From Clostridium omnivorum (GTDB lineage: Bacteria; Bacillota; Clostridia; Clostridiales; Clostridiaceae), in contig NZ_BRXR01000001.1 in the NCBI RefSeq assembly GCF_026012015.1, forward strand, positions 3,063,501 through 3,127,500: DNA of 64,000 nt. The letters run 5' to 3'. Of the stretch, positions 1-9,177 are shown piece after piece; position 1 is the first letter of the stretch, and every line of letters begins with the position of its first letter. A program made the position numbers and the translations under genes. Under the pieces are notes generated by a model that worked only from the letters and a program-made list of their open reading frames with translations, was not told where the DNA came from and did no database searches.

Positions 1-5
1 TTCAA

Positions 6-2006
6 ATGTCTTTTAAAAACTATGTTATATTTCATGCATTGATTGAACTTGCAGTAACGAATTTTGCAGTTACAATAGCACTTATAGCTATAAACACCTA
101 TAGAGTATCCACAAATAACTTTTCGACTTTTATTGGAGTTTTTTGCTTAGCTTTGGCTGTATTTAATGCTATTCACCTTTTCTATTATAGTGGGAACGAA
201 GATATTGCCTTAAATTTCGTAAATAATATTGCCATGCAGGCAAGCTTAATTGAGGAAATAATATTAGGTGGTTCATTAATGATTTGTACTATATTTTTAC
301 ATAAAAAAATTAATATAAGAAGGGTTTATTTTATTTACTTCTTTATATGTTTGGTAATTGGGTTAGTATTGCTTTATGGTAAAATACTACCTAATTGCTA
401 TAGCCTTCCGAATGGTGTCACTATATTTAAAAAATCAGTGAATATAATTGTTGCACTTTTTCTTTTGGCAGCAATATTTATATTGAATAAAAAAGAAAAC
501 AAAGAACAATTGCATAGGAAAGTATATATATTAATTAATTTATCAATCTTTTTTGCTTTTATTTCTGAGATTTCTTTTGTTTTCTATAAATTTTTAAATG
601 AAAGCTATGCTGCACTAGGTCACTTATGCAAATTGATTTCCTTCTATCTTATGTATAAGGCTGTGAGTGAAACAAGTTTACAGGCACCTTATAAAGTATT
701 ATTTTACGAATTAAGTCAAGCTAATAGCAAGCTAAAACACAATAACATAGAACTACAAAGGATGAATAATGAATTAAAACGAGAAATTAAGGAGAAACAA
801 GTTACTGAAGAAGCTCTTAGAGAAAGTGAAGAAAGATATAAACAATTGGTGGAATTATGTCCTGATGGTATAGTTGCATATGATGAGGATGAAATATTTT
901 TTGTAAATAAATATGCAGCAAGGATGCTGGGTTATGAAAGTGCGGATGAATTAACCTGCAGTGCTGTTAATGAAATTTTAATGCCTTCTAGCAAGGAAAA
1001 CTTTATAAAGGAGATTCAGAAGGTAAAAAGCAGGCTTAAAGAATCAGTGTTACTTCAAGAAAAACTTATAAAATATGATGGAAGTATGATAGATGTAGAG
1101 GTAAAGGCAAGCTGCATACCTCACAATGGAAAAGAAGCTGTTTTAGTTGTTTTAAGGGATATAGAGATAAGAAAAAAAGCAGAAGAAAATGAAAGGCTGC
1201 TTAATGATGCTAAGGAATATGATAAGATTAAAAATGAATTTTTTGCAAATATATCCCATGAGCTTAGAACACCTATTAATGTGTTATATGGAGTAATTCA
1301 ATTAATGGAGCTCTATCTAAATAGAGATATGATACAAGAGCATATAAATGATGTGAATAATTATACGAAGATTATGAAACAAAATTGCTACAGGCTTTTA
1401 AGGCTTATAAATAATTTAATAGACATAACTAAAATTGATTCGGGTTTTTTTACTCTTCATATTCAAAATTATAATATTGTAAGTATTGTAGAGAATATAA
1501 CTATGTCAGTAGTTGAGTATGCTAAAAATAAGGGCTTATATATTGAGTTTGATACTGATGTGGAAGAAAAAATAATGGCTGTTGATCCGGATAAAATAGA
1601 GAGAATACTTCTCAATTTGCTTTCGAATTGCATAAAATTTACTGAACCAGGCGACAGTATTAAGGTTAACATTCAGGATAATGGAAACACAGTAATATTA
1701 AAGGTAGAGGATAGTGGCATAGGTATTCCTAAAGATAAATTGGATGTTATTTTCGAGAGATTTAGACAGGTAGATAGGTCCTTAGCAAGAACCCATGAAG
1801 GAAGCGGTATAGGCTTATCTTTAGTAAAATCTATGGTAGAACTTCATGAAGGAAGTATAGCGGTGGAAAGTGAATATGGTAAAGGAAGCAAATTTATTAT
1901 AGAATTACCTGTAAATGTGCTGCCCCAAGAATCGTTGCCAGTGGAGAGTGCTGTATCTGGTAATATTGAGAGAATTAACATAGAATTTTCAGATATTTAT
2001 CTATAA
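6..2006 (+). CDS. Orphan membrane sensor histidine kinase (MASE3-PAS-HisKA-HATPase)
   Basis: Autophosphorylating sensor kinase. Residues 1 to about 225 form six to seven hydrophobic segments of MASE3 type, followed by a charged coiled-coil linker (about 235-270) and a PAS domain (about 272-390, with CPDGIVAYDEDEIFFVN). The H-box FFANISHELRTP puts the phospho-accepting histidine at residue 418. The N-box (NLLSNCIKF), DSGIGIP and GSGIGLSLVK motifs complete the ATPase domain. No response regulator lies beside it. In clostridia, orphan kinases of this layout often feed Spo0A; that partner is an inference here. The ATG is only six bases into the window and the frame is open upstream, so a slightly longer N-terminus cannot be excluded. 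Confidence 0.9.
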   Translation: MSFKNYVIFHALIELAVTNFAVTIALIAINTYRVSTNNFSTFIGVFCLALAVFNAIHLFYYSGNEDIALNFVNNIAMQASLIEEIILGGSLMICTIFLHKKINIRRVYFIYFFICLVIGLVLLYGKILPNCYSLPNGVTIFKKSVNIIVALFLLAAIFILNKKENKEQLHRKVYILINLSIFFAFISEISFVFYKFLNESYAALGHLCKLISFYLMYKAVSETSLQAPYKVLFYELSQANSKLKHNNIELQRMNNELKREIKEKQVTEEALRESEERYKQLVELCPDGIVAYDEDEIFFVNKYAARMLGYESADELTCSAVNEILMPSSKENFIKEIQKVKSRLKESVLLQEKLIKYDGSMIDVEVKASCIPHNGKEAVLVVLRDIEIRKKAEENERLLNDAKEYDKIKNEFFANISHELRTPINVLYGVIQLMELYLNRDMIQEHINDVNNYTKIMKQNCYRLLRLINNLIDITKIDSGFFTLHIQNYNIVSIVENITMSVVEYAKNKGLYIEFDTDVEEKIMAVDPDKIERILLNLLSNCIKFTEPGDSIKVNIQDNGNTVILKVEDSGIGIPKDKLDVIFERFRQVDRSLARTHEGSGIGLSLVKSMVELHEGSIAVESEYGKGSKFIIELPVNVLPQESLPVESAVSGNIERINIEFSDIYL

Positions 2007-2080
2007 AATTAGTTAAAGTAGTCACCTAAAACATTTTACGCTCATATACTGAAATGGAACACAGTATATGGAGGTTTATA

Positions 2081-2512
2081 ATGTATTGTTTTACATGTAT
2101 TAATGGAGTAAATTGTGTACTTAATGAATTGATGCTTTGGACAGATATATCTAGTGAGCATCCTATCTTTGTTAAGACTGTTGCAGAGCTTTCGAAGAAA
2201 AATTTGCCGCCTAGTATAGTAAATGAACTTATGCAATTAAATAAGGCCTTTACAGATTTAAACAAAAGAGCTAAAAGTCTTCAAGGCATGATGGCTCAAA
2301 ATCCTAATTTAATGAACCAGTATGTAATGCAGCTTGAAAGATTAGTAAATGAATTTATAGTGATAGATAGAAGAGCAATACAGGTATATCCACAGGTAAG
2401 AGCTTATGGAAAGGATGATAAGACCTTCCAAACTCTTTTAAATCATATTGAGCATGAGCAAAGATTTATGCTTGAAACTTTTAATAACATAAGAACGCAG
2501 CTTGTAAGGTAA
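2081..2512 (+). CDS. DUF2935-like small protein
   Basis: A 143-residue, mostly helical protein resembling one half of the DUF2935 family of Firmicutes: an early LWTDISSEHPIF segment with conserved Glu and His, and a late HIEHEQRFM segment that also has Glu and His. In that family such residues suggest a ferritin-like metal-binding bundle, but activity is unknown. The start at 2081 is preferred over the ATG at 2054 because GGAGG lies six bases upstream of it. It follows the histidine kinase by 74 bases and ends in its own strong terminator, so it is probably a single gene or a short read-through unit. Confidence 0.75.
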   Translation: MYCFTCINGVNCVLNELMLWTDISSEHPIFVKTVAELSKKNLPPSIVNELMQLNKAFTDLNKRAKSLQGMMAQNPNLMNQYVMQLERLVNEFIVIDRRAIQVYPQVRAYGKDDKTFQTLLNHIEHEQRFMLETFNNIRTQLVR

Positions 2513-2528
2513 AACACCCTTATGTAGA

Positions 2529-2572
2529 TTACCCCCTATGAATTAATAGTTCATAGGGGGTAATTATTTTAT
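2529..2572 (+). terminator. Intrinsic terminator after the DUF2935 gene
   Basis: Perfect 14-bp stem (2529-2542 with 2550-2563, core ACCCCCTATGAA), seven-base loop, then a TTATTTTATT tract. Confidence 0.9.
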
Positions 2573-2635
2573 TAGTATAATTTTATGAATGCTGGAGAAA
2601 AAAAGAGTAATAGCATTTGTAAAGGGGATATTCTT

Positions 2636-3232
2636 ATGATATATGACAAGCAAATTCAAGATTTTTTTAGTTCATTAAATAGGCTTGAGGATAAGGCGTA
2701 TTTTAAATTTATTGTAAGTTATTTAGCAGCACCTACTCTTTATAGTTCAAAGCCAGCAACTATTTTGAGTTTTAATAAAACACAGAGAAACTTGTATGAA
2801 TTATGGAATCAATATGAATATATGGTGAGAGAGTGGAACATAACTGATTACTTGCTTTTAAAGGAAGATAAATATGCAAAATTAGTAATGTTTTATAATA
2901 ATAAATTAAAAGATGTTTTGGAAAAAGAAGAAAATAGAAGATATTTAATTAAACTAGGATATGACGAAAATGGAAGTATATATGATTATTTAAATGAATT
3001 AAAAAGGAGATTTCAAAAAACTTGTCCCCATGAAATAGGTATATTTTTAGGAATACCTCTTGAAGATACAAAAAAGTTTATTGAAAAAAAGGGGAAAGAG
3101 TTTAAGTATTGCGGCTACTGGAAGGTTTATGATAATTTAGAAGAGGCAATGTCTATTTTTCAAAGCTTTGATGCTGCTAGACTGGAAATAATAAACAAGG
3201 CTTTAAAAGAACTAATACATATTTCAAATTAA
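2636..3232 (+). CDS. DUF3793 family protein
   Basis: A cytoplasmic protein of 198 residues with the family's central signature CPHEIGIFLGIPLED followed by FIEKKGKEFKYCGYWKVY. DUF3793 proteins are common in anaerobic Firmicutes and have no established function. The open frame begins at 2585, but the ATG at 2636 has AAGGGG eight bases upstream and the preceding 17 codons are low-complexity, so 2636 is the preferred start. It is a monocistronic gene flanked by terminators. Confidence 0.75.
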   Translation: MIYDKQIQDFFSSLNRLEDKAYFKFIVSYLAAPTLYSSKPATILSFNKTQRNLYELWNQYEYMVREWNITDYLLLKEDKYAKLVMFYNNKLKDVLEKEENRRYLIKLGYDENGSIYDYLNELKRRFQKTCPHEIGIFLGIPLEDTKKFIEKKGKEFKYCGYWKVYDNLEEAMSIFQSFDAARLEIINKALKELIHISN

Positions 3233-3258
3233 AGGCTGCTAAGCTTCTTAGCAGCCTT
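3232..3258. terminator. Shared convergent terminator (DUF3793 / ABC-F)
   Basis: A 12-bp perfect stem (AAGGCTGCTAAG at 3232-3243, its complement at 3247-3258) with a three-base loop lies between two convergent genes. AT-rich flanks on both sides are compatible with use in either direction. Confidence 0.8.
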
Positions 3259-3264
3259 AAGATT

Positions 3265-5181
3265 TTATTCAAGTAAACTTTCCCATTCTTCATAAAGTTC
3301 CTGAAGGGTGGCTTCCGTGGAGGCTATTTCTTTATTTACCTCTTCACTTTTTTTAGGATTTGAATATACTTCTTCAAGACAAAGTTGATTTTGAAGCTCA
3401 GCAAGGCTACTTTCAAAATCACTAATTGATTTTTCAAGTGTTTTTATTCTTTGCTGTTTTTCTTTTTCAGCTTTTTCTTGTTCTCTCTTTTTCTTTCTTT
3501 CTTCTTGAATTTGAGTTTTAGTTTTTCCTTGGTTCTCCATTTCTTCTTGGTAGCGTAAAGGATTCTTTTTCTTTTCTATAAAATAGCTGTAGTTTCCAAG
3601 GTACTCTTTGATTCCATCCTCATTTAATTCATAAATTTTTTCTATAACTTTATTTAAGAAGTATCTATCGTGAGATATTACTAAAACTGTACCATCATAG
3701 TTAAGTAGAGCATCCTCTAAAGCTTCTCTTGAAACAATATCAAGATGATTTGTAGGTTCATCTAAAAGTAAAAAGTTAGATTTTGAAAGCATGAGCTTTA
3801 AAAGATTAATTCTGCACTTTTCACCACCACTGAGTGTGGATATGTTTTTAAATACATCATCGCCTGTGAATAAAAATGCTGCTAAGGAAGTTCGTAGCTG
3901 CGTAGTAGTCATATTAGGAAAGGTATCCCATACCTCATCAAGAATTGTCTTTTCAGGATCCAAATTCGATTGTTCTTGATCGTAATATCCAATAAAAACA
4001 TTTTTACCTAATACTTTAATACCAGAATCCTGCTGCAATTTATCCATAATAATTCTAAACAGAGTAGTCTTTCCTCTACCATTTTCTCCAATAAGAGCTG
4101 TCCTGTCACCACGTTTAATATCTGCTTCTAAATTGCTAAAAAGATGTTTTTCTCCAAAGCTTTTAGAAAGCTTTTCTATATGCAATACATCATATCCACT
4201 TTTTATTTGTGTTTCAAATTTTATCTTTGATGCTTTAGCTTCTCTATCAGGAGCATCTATTCTTTCAATTTTAGCCAGTGCTTTTTCCCTGCTCTCTGCT
4301 GCCTTTATACTTTTTTCTCTATTAAAGGAACGGTAGCGCTCGATTATTTCTTCCTGCCTTTTAATTTCTGATTGCTGCAGATTATATGCTTTTAGCTGCA
4401 CTTCATAATTTTTTTTCTTTAAGTCCACAAAGGTAGTGTAATTTCCATTATAGGAATTCATATGTCCACCTATAAGTTCAAAGGTTCTATTAGTAATTGA
4501 GTCAAGAAAAAATCTATCGTGGGATATTATTACTATTGTTCCTTTATAAGCTTTAAGGTATTCTTCTAACCATTCAATGGCATCTAAATCCAAATGATTG
4601 GTAGGCTCATCAAGAAGCAGTATTTCCGGACTTGTAAGTAATAGTTTGCAAAGGGCAACTCTTGTCTTTTGGCCGCCGCTTAATATGTTTATAGGCTTTT
4701 CGTAGTCATTTTCAGTAAAGCCCAACCCCTTTAATACTCTACTAATTTCTCCCTTATAAGTATATCCTCCACGATTATTATAAAGTTCAGAAAGTGTTGT
4801 GTATTCCTTGATTATTTTATCGTGATATTCCTGATTAGCAATATCATAGGGTTCATTAAGCTTAATTTCTAATTCTTTTAACCTGGCTTCCATCTCTAAA
4901 AGTTGATTAAAAACACCTAAAACTTCATTATAAATCACATTGCTGCTCTCTAATGATAAGTGTTGAGCTAGATAACCCACTTTTTTATTCTTATCAATAA
5001 ATAAATCTCCGCTATCTTGTGAAAGTTCTCCAGTTAAAATTTTAAAAAGAGTACTTTTACCAGCACCATTGGCACCTACTAGACCAACTTTGTCGCATTC
5101 ATTAACATTAAAGGTTACTTTATCTAAAACTATATCTATACCATAGCTCTTATGCAAATCTTTACAACTTAAAACTATCAT
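3265..5181 (-). CDS. ABC-F family ATPase, YdiF-like
   Basis: Soluble ABC-F protein of 638 residues with two ATPase domains and no membrane domain. The first Walker A is GANGAGKS (about residue 36) and the second GENGRGKT; both signature motifs (LSGGQ, LSGGE) and both LLLDEPTNHLD Walker B segments are intact. A charged interdomain linker and a C-terminal Lys/Glu-rich coiled coil (about 540-638) are present. ABC-F proteins act on the ribosome, as translation factors or antibiotic-protection proteins; which applies here is not visible. An ATPase of this type also neighbours rex (ydiH) in Bacillus subtilis. ATG at 5181 fits the GGGAGA site better than the upstream GTG at 5190. Confidence 0.88.
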   Translation of the reverse strand: MIVLSCKDLHKSYGIDIVLDKVTFNVNECDKVGLVGANGAGKSTLFKILTGELSQDSGDLFIDKNKKVGYLAQHLSLESSNVIYNEVLGVFNQLLEMEARLKELEIKLNEPYDIANQEYHDKIIKEYTTLSELYNNRGGYTYKGEISRVLKGLGFTENDYEKPINILSGGQKTRVALCKLLLTSPEILLLDEPTNHLDLDAIEWLEEYLKAYKGTIVIISHDRFFLDSITNRTFELIGGHMNSYNGNYTTFVDLKKKNYEVQLKAYNLQQSEIKRQEEIIERYRSFNREKSIKAAESREKALAKIERIDAPDREAKASKIKFETQIKSGYDVLHIEKLSKSFGEKHLFSNLEADIKRGDRTALIGENGRGKTTLFRIIMDKLQQDSGIKVLGKNVFIGYYDQEQSNLDPEKTILDEVWDTFPNMTTTQLRTSLAAFLFTGDDVFKNISTLSGGEKCRINLLKLMLSKSNFLLLDEPTNHLDIVSREALEDALLNYDGTVLVISHDRYFLNKVIEKIYELNEDGIKEYLGNYSYFIEKKKNPLRYQEEMENQGKTKTQIQEERKKKREQEKAEKEKQQRIKTLEKSISDFESSLAELQNQLCLEEVYSNPKKSEEVNKEIASTEATLQELYEEWESLLE

Positions 5182-5327
5182 TCTGTTCACTCTCCCACAA
5201 AATATTTTACTATGTAATGGGTGATTTTTGTAGCAAAAATAAAAAAAATCTTTAAATTGTTTTATTATACTTTACATTTTAAGCTAAAGGAGTTAATTTA
5301 GAATATGAAATAATGGCATTTATATTA

Positions 5328-5343
5328 TGTCAAAATATTGACA
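5328..5343. promoter_or_regulatory. Perfect palindrome in the rex upstream region
   Basis: TGTCAA-N4-TTGACA, 107 bases before the rex start. The right half also reads as a consensus -35 box, with TAATAC 16 bases further on, so this is either an operator over the rex promoter or a chance symmetry around a -35 element. Confidence 0.45.
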
Positions 5344-5361
5344 GTGAAAAAAATTTAAGTA

Positions 5362-5395
5362 ATACTATTAAATAGAATATACTATTAGGTAGAAT
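5362..5395 (+). repeat. 17-bp tandem direct repeat in the rex promoter region
   Basis: ATACTATTAAATAGAAT (5362-5378) is followed immediately by ATACTATTAGGTAGAAT (5379-5395), differing at two positions. The copies contain -10-like TATACT-type sequence, so they could be duplicated promoter or operator units. Confidence 0.6.
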
Positions 5396-5449
5396 GTGAT
5401 AATAAATCGATTAATATATGCATACAAGTTAATTTGAAAGAGGTGCGCT

Positions 5450-6100
5450 ATGGAAGGTAAAAAGAAGAATATCTCAATGGCAGTTATTAAAAGATTACCA
5501 AAATATCAGAGGTATTTAGGAGAGCTATTAAAAAATGATGTAGATAGAATCTCATCTAAAGAATTAAGTGAAAGAATCGGTTTTACAGCTTCACAAATAA
5601 GGCAGGATTTGAACTGCTTTGGTGATTTTGGCCAACAGGGCTATGGCTACAATGTAAAAGATTTATACAATGAAATCAACGGGATTTTAGGACTTACAGG
5701 AGAATATAAAACTATAATTATAGGTGCAGGAAATATAGGGCAGGCAATTGCAAACTATACTAGATTTGAAAGATTGGGTTTTTCTCTTAATGGCATTTTT
5801 GATACAAATCCTAAGCTTGTAGGTATGAAGATTAGGGATGTAGAAATCGATGACATAGATAATTTAGGCGATTATTTAGCACATAATGAAATAGATATAG
5901 CTATAATCTGCGTACCTCGGAACAGTGCACAAAGGGTATCCAATATTTTGGTGGAAGGCGGGGTTAAAGGAATATGGAACTTTGCACCAGTAGATTTGAT
6001 TGTACCTAAAGATGTAACTGTAGAAAATGTGCATTTGAGTGAAAGTCTTATGACTTTATCCTATCTTTTAAAGAATAAAGACTTAGAAGACCAAGAATAA
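5450..6100 (+). CDS. rex: Redox-sensing transcriptional repressor Rex
   Basis: NADH-responsive repressor of fermentation genes. The N-terminal winged helix (about residues 10-75) contains RLPKYQRYL, the SSKELSERIGFTASQIRQDL recognition region and the FGDFGQQGYGY loop. The Rossmann domain begins with IIIGAGNIGQAI (GAGNIG at 92-97). The family length of about 210 residues matches. AGAGGTG precedes the ATG. It is divergent from the ABC-F gene and immediately upstream of the crotonase operon, which carries a matching Rex operator. Rex leaves DNA when NADH is high; this is established for the family. Confidence 0.97.
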   Translation: MEGKKKNISMAVIKRLPKYQRYLGELLKNDVDRISSKELSERIGFTASQIRQDLNCFGDFGQQGYGYNVKDLYNEINGILGLTGEYKTIIIGAGNIGQAIANYTRFERLGFSLNGIFDTNPKLVGMKIRDVEIDDIDNLGDYLAHNEIDIAIICVPRNSAQRVSNILVEGGVKGIWNFAPVDLIVPKDVTVENVHLSESLMTLSYLLKNKDLEDQE

Positions 6101-6113
6101 AAATAAATAATTT

Positions 6114-6160
6114 AAGTTAAAGGACTAAATGTAAAATTCATGCATTTAGTCCTTTAACTT
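6114..6160 (+). terminator. Hairpin terminator after rex
   Basis: An 18-bp perfect stem (6114-6131 with 6143-6160, core AAAGGACTAAATG) and 11-base loop just after rex. The downstream T-tract is weak (TTTGTTAG), so termination may be partial. Confidence 0.75.
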
Positions 6161-6268
6161 TGTTAGATTATAAACAATCCCTTGTTTTTAGTGAAAATAT
6201 TAAAATTTTAAGCAAAAAAACCTTGAAAAATAGAATTATAAAAATATTATAAATAATTACTCTTTTTG

Positions 6269-6297
6269 TTGAATTCCTATAGTGCAAGAGCTATAAT
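6269..6297 (+). promoter_or_regulatory. Predicted housekeeping promoter of the crt operon
   Basis: TTGAAT (6269-6274), a 17-base spacer and a perfect TATAAT (6292-6297), about 90 bases before crt. Transcription would start near 6304, upstream of the Rex operator. Confidence 0.65.
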
Positions 6298-6336
6298 AGG
6301 ATTTGAGGTATAAATTAACAACTATTTTTTTCAAGC

Positions 6337-6354
6337 TTGTTAATAATATAACAA
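6337..6354. promoter_or_regulatory. Rex operator upstream of crt
   Basis: TTGTTAATAATATAACAA matches the Rex consensus TTGTTAA-N4-TTAACAA at all but one defined position. It lies between the predicted transcription start and crt, so bound Rex would block the promoter or act as a roadblock. A separate half site TTAACAA lies just upstream, near 6315. Confidence 0.85.
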
Positions 6355-6386
6355 ACTTGGGCTGAAAAAGTGATGGGAGGATTATC

Positions 6387-7169
6387 ATGGAAGAAAAAAA
6401 CGTGGTTCTTTCGAAAGAGGGCAATATTGCTGTAATTACTATCAATAGGCCTAAGGCTCTCAATGCTCTTAATACGGAAACTCTATTGGAACTCAATAAC
6501 GTAATTGAAGCAGTAGAATTAGACGATGAGGTATATGCAGTTATACTCACAGGAGCAGGTGAAAAAGCATTTGTTGCTGGAGCAGACATTTCAGAAATGA
6601 AGAATATGACTGTTGTTGAAGGAAGAAAGTTTGGTAAACTTGGAAACAAAGTATTTAGGAGAATAGAAAATTTAGAAAAGCCTGTTATAGCTGCACTTAA
6701 TGGTTTTACACTAGGTGGAGGCTGTGAGCTGGCTATGTCATGTGATATTAGAATAGCATCAACAAAAGCTAAGTTTGGACAACCAGAAGCTGGACTTGGA
6801 ATAACTCCAGGTTTTGGCGGCACTCAGAGAATGGCAAGACTGGTAGGAATGGGAATGGCTAAAGAATTAATATTCACTGGGAAAATGATAGATGCCAATG
6901 AAGCTTTGAGAATTGGTTTAGTTAATAGTGTTTTTGAACCAGAAAAGCTTATGGAAGAGGCAAGAGCATTGGCAAACAGCATAGCTTTGAATGCCCCAAT
7001 AGCAGTAAGACTTTGTAAGAGCGCTATAAATAGAGGTATACAATGTGATATTGATACAGCTCTTATGTATGAAACTGAAGTATTTGGAGAGTGCTTTGCC
7101 ACAGAAGATCAAAAGGAAGGCATGACTGCCTTTGTGGAAAGAAGAGCAAAAAACTTTAAAAACAGATAA
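6387..7169 (+). CDS. crt: 3-hydroxybutyryl-CoA dehydratase (crotonase)
   Basis: Dehydrates 3-hydroxybutyryl-CoA to crotonyl-CoA in butyryl-CoA synthesis. The 260-residue protein has the crotonase fold: the oxyanion-hole segment AGADI (64-68), GGGCE with Glu114, and GQPEAGLGI with Glu134, the two catalytic glutamates at the spacing known for enoyl-CoA hydratases. It is the first gene of crt-bcd-etfB-etfA-hbd, with GGGAGG upstream of the ATG, a clear promoter and a Rex operator. Thiolase, which often accompanies this operon functionally, is not in the window. Confidence 0.96.
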   Translation: MEEKNVVLSKEGNIAVITINRPKALNALNTETLLELNNVIEAVELDDEVYAVILTGAGEKAFVAGADISEMKNMTVVEGRKFGKLGNKVFRRIENLEKPVIAALNGFTLGGGCELAMSCDIRIASTKAKFGQPEAGLGITPGFGGTQRMARLVGMGMAKELIFTGKMIDANEALRIGLVNSVFEPEKLMEEARALANSIALNAPIAVRLCKSAINRGIQCDIDTALMYETEVFGECFATEDQKEGMTAFVERRAKNFKNR

Positions 7170-7200
7170 TTTTCAGTAGTGCAATAAGGGAGGAATTAGA

Positions 7201-8340
7201 ATGAATTTTCAACTCACTAAGGAACAAGAATTTGTAAGACAGATGGTAAGAGAATTTGCTATTAATGAAGTAAAGCCAATAGCTGCAGAAATTGATGAAA
7301 CTGAAAGATTTCCAATGGAAAATGTTAAGAAGATGGCAAAGCTTAATATGCTAGGAATTCCAGTTCCTGAAATCTATGGTGGTGCTGGCGGTGATAACTT
7401 ATCTTACATAATAGCAGTAGAAGAGCTTTCAAAGGTATGCGGAACCACAGGAGTTATTCTTTCTGCTCATACTTCACTAGCATCAGGTCTCTTGCAGCAG
7501 TTTGGAAATCAAGCTCAAAAGGAAAAGTATTTAGTTCCATTAGCTAAAGGAGATAAAATTGGAGCTTTTGGACTTACAGAACCTAACGCTGGAACAGATG
7601 CGGCTTCACAGCAAACTACAGCTGTTTTAGATGGCGATCACTATGTTATTAATGGTTCAAAGATATTTATTACAAATGGTGGAGTTGCAGATACTTTCTT
7701 AATATTTGCAATGACAGATAAGAGCAAGGGAACTAAAGGAATATCCTGCTTTATAATTGAAAAAGGATATCCAGGCTTCTCTATAGGTAAGGTTGAGAAT
7801 AAGCTTGGAATTAGGGCTTCTTCAACCACTGAGCTAATATTTGAAAATTGCATAGTACCTAAAGAGAACTTAATTGGACAAGAAGGAAAAGGTTTTGGTA
7901 TAGCAATGAAGACTCTTGACGGAGGAAGAATTGGTATAGCTGCTCAAGCATTAGGCATAGCAGAAGGGGCTTTTGAAGAAGCTGTTAAGTATATGAAGGA
8001 AAGAAAACAATTTGGTAAGTCACTGAGCGCTTTCCAAGGATTACAGTGGATGATAGCAGATATGGATGTAAAAATTGAAGCTGCTAGATATTTAGTTTAC
8101 AAAGCTGCCTTTAATAAAGATAATGGACTTCCATATTCTGTTGAAGCTGCAAGAGCTAAATTATATGCTGCAGAAGTAGCTATGGAAGTAACTACAAATG
8201 TAGTTCAAATATTCGGTGGATACGGTTATACCAAGGAGTATCCTGTTGAAAGAATGATGAGAGATGCTAAGATTACTGAGATATACGAAGGAACTTCTCA
8301 AGTTCAGAAGATGGTTATAGCTGGTAATGCATTAAAATAG
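7201..8340 (+). CDS. bcd: Butyryl-CoA dehydrogenase
   Basis: FAD enzyme reducing crotonyl-CoA to butyryl-CoA; with EtfAB it forms the electron-bifurcating complex that also reduces ferredoxin with NADH (established for clostridial Bcd/Etf). Full family length, 379 residues. Visible signatures are the FAD-binding GAFGLTEPNAGTDA segment, the C-terminal FGGYGYTKEYPVERMMRDA motif and the catalytic glutamate in IYEGTSQ (Glu363). It starts 31 bases after crt with a GGAGG site and is cotranscribed with the Etf genes directly downstream, which supports short-chain specificity. Confidence 0.96.
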   Translation: MNFQLTKEQEFVRQMVREFAINEVKPIAAEIDETERFPMENVKKMAKLNMLGIPVPEIYGGAGGDNLSYIIAVEELSKVCGTTGVILSAHTSLASGLLQQFGNQAQKEKYLVPLAKGDKIGAFGLTEPNAGTDAASQQTTAVLDGDHYVINGSKIFITNGGVADTFLIFAMTDKSKGTKGISCFIIEKGYPGFSIGKVENKLGIRASSTTELIFENCIVPKENLIGQEGKGFGIAMKTLDGGRIGIAAQALGIAEGAFEEAVKYMKERKQFGKSLSAFQGLQWMIADMDVKIEAARYLVYKAAFNKDNGLPYSVEAARAKLYAAEVAMEVTTNVVQIFGGYGYTKEYPVERMMRDAKITEIYEGTSQVQKMVIAGNALK

Positions 8341-8383
8341 CTCAAGTAGTTACCCAGTGTTTCGAGTGAAAGGAGAAAAAGAT

Positions 8384-9163
8384 ATGAACATTATTGTTTG
8401 CTTAAAACAAGTTCCAGATACAAATGAAGTTAGAATAGATCCAAAAACAGGAACTCTTATAAGAGAAGGAGTTCCATCAATAATAAATCCAGATGATAAA
8501 AATGCTCTTGAAGAGGCATTAAAGCTAAAAGATGAATACGGTGCTCATGTTACAGTAATAAGCATGGGACCTCCACAAGCAGAAAAAGCATTAAGAGAAG
8601 CTTTGGCTATGGGAGCTGATGAAGCTATACTTGTAACTGACAGAGCTTTTGGAGGAGCAGATACTCTAGCAACTTCAAGAGTTATAGCAGCAGCTATAGC
8701 AAAACTTCCATATGATATAGTATTTGCAGGAAGACAGGCAATAGATGGTGATACTGCACAAGTTGGACCTGAAATTGCTGAACATTTAAATCTTCCACAA
8801 GTTACATATGTAGAAGAAGTTAAGTTTGAAGGAAAAGAACTAAGAATAAGAAAAGCTTTAGAAGATGGATATGAAATAGTAAGAGTTAATACACCAGTTC
8901 TTCTTACAGCTATTAAAGAATTAAACCAGCCAAGATATATGGATGTAAAGAATATTTTCAAGGCTTTTGATGAAGAAATTAAAATTTGGACAGCAAATGA
9001 TATAGATTTAGATAAATCCCTTCTTGGACTAGCAGGTTCTCCAACAAAGGTAAGAAAGTCTGCAACTAAAGAGGCTAAAGGAAAAGGAGAAATAGTAAAC
9101 CTGCCAGCTAAGGAAGCAGCAGCTTATGTAGTACAAAAATTAAAGGAAAAACACTATATCTAG
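8384..9163 (+). CDS. etfB: Electron transfer flavoprotein beta subunit
   Basis: The 259-residue small Etf subunit, opening MNIIVCLKQVPDTNEVRIDP and containing the ADP/FAD-contact region with AGRQAIDGDTAQVGP and the family motif near PRYMDVKNI. In bifurcating Etf this subunit binds NADH and the bifurcating FAD. The open frame reaches back to 8357, but the ATG at 8384 has AAAGGAG at the proper distance and matches family N-termini. It sits between bcd and etfA in the operon. Confidence 0.96.
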   Translation: MNIIVCLKQVPDTNEVRIDPKTGTLIREGVPSIINPDDKNALEEALKLKDEYGAHVTVISMGPPQAEKALREALAMGADEAILVTDRAFGGADTLATSRVIAAAIAKLPYDIVFAGRQAIDGDTAQVGPEIAEHLNLPQVTYVEEVKFEGKELRIRKALEDGYEIVRVNTPVLLTAIKELNQPRYMDVKNIFKAFDEEIKIWTANDIDLDKSLLGLAGSPTKVRKSATKEAKGKGEIVNLPAKEAAAYVVQKLKEKHYI

Positions 9164-9177
9164 AGGAGGGATAGCAG

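Noticed and set aside
5328-5343. Rex autoregulatory operator before rex
   Set aside because: TGTCAA-N4-TTGACA has the right half-site spacing but not the TTGTTAA/TTAACAA sequence.
6257-6823. Antisense frame over the crt promoter and start
   Set aside because: It crosses the predicted promoter and Rex operator and is opposite crt; the translation is shadow-like.
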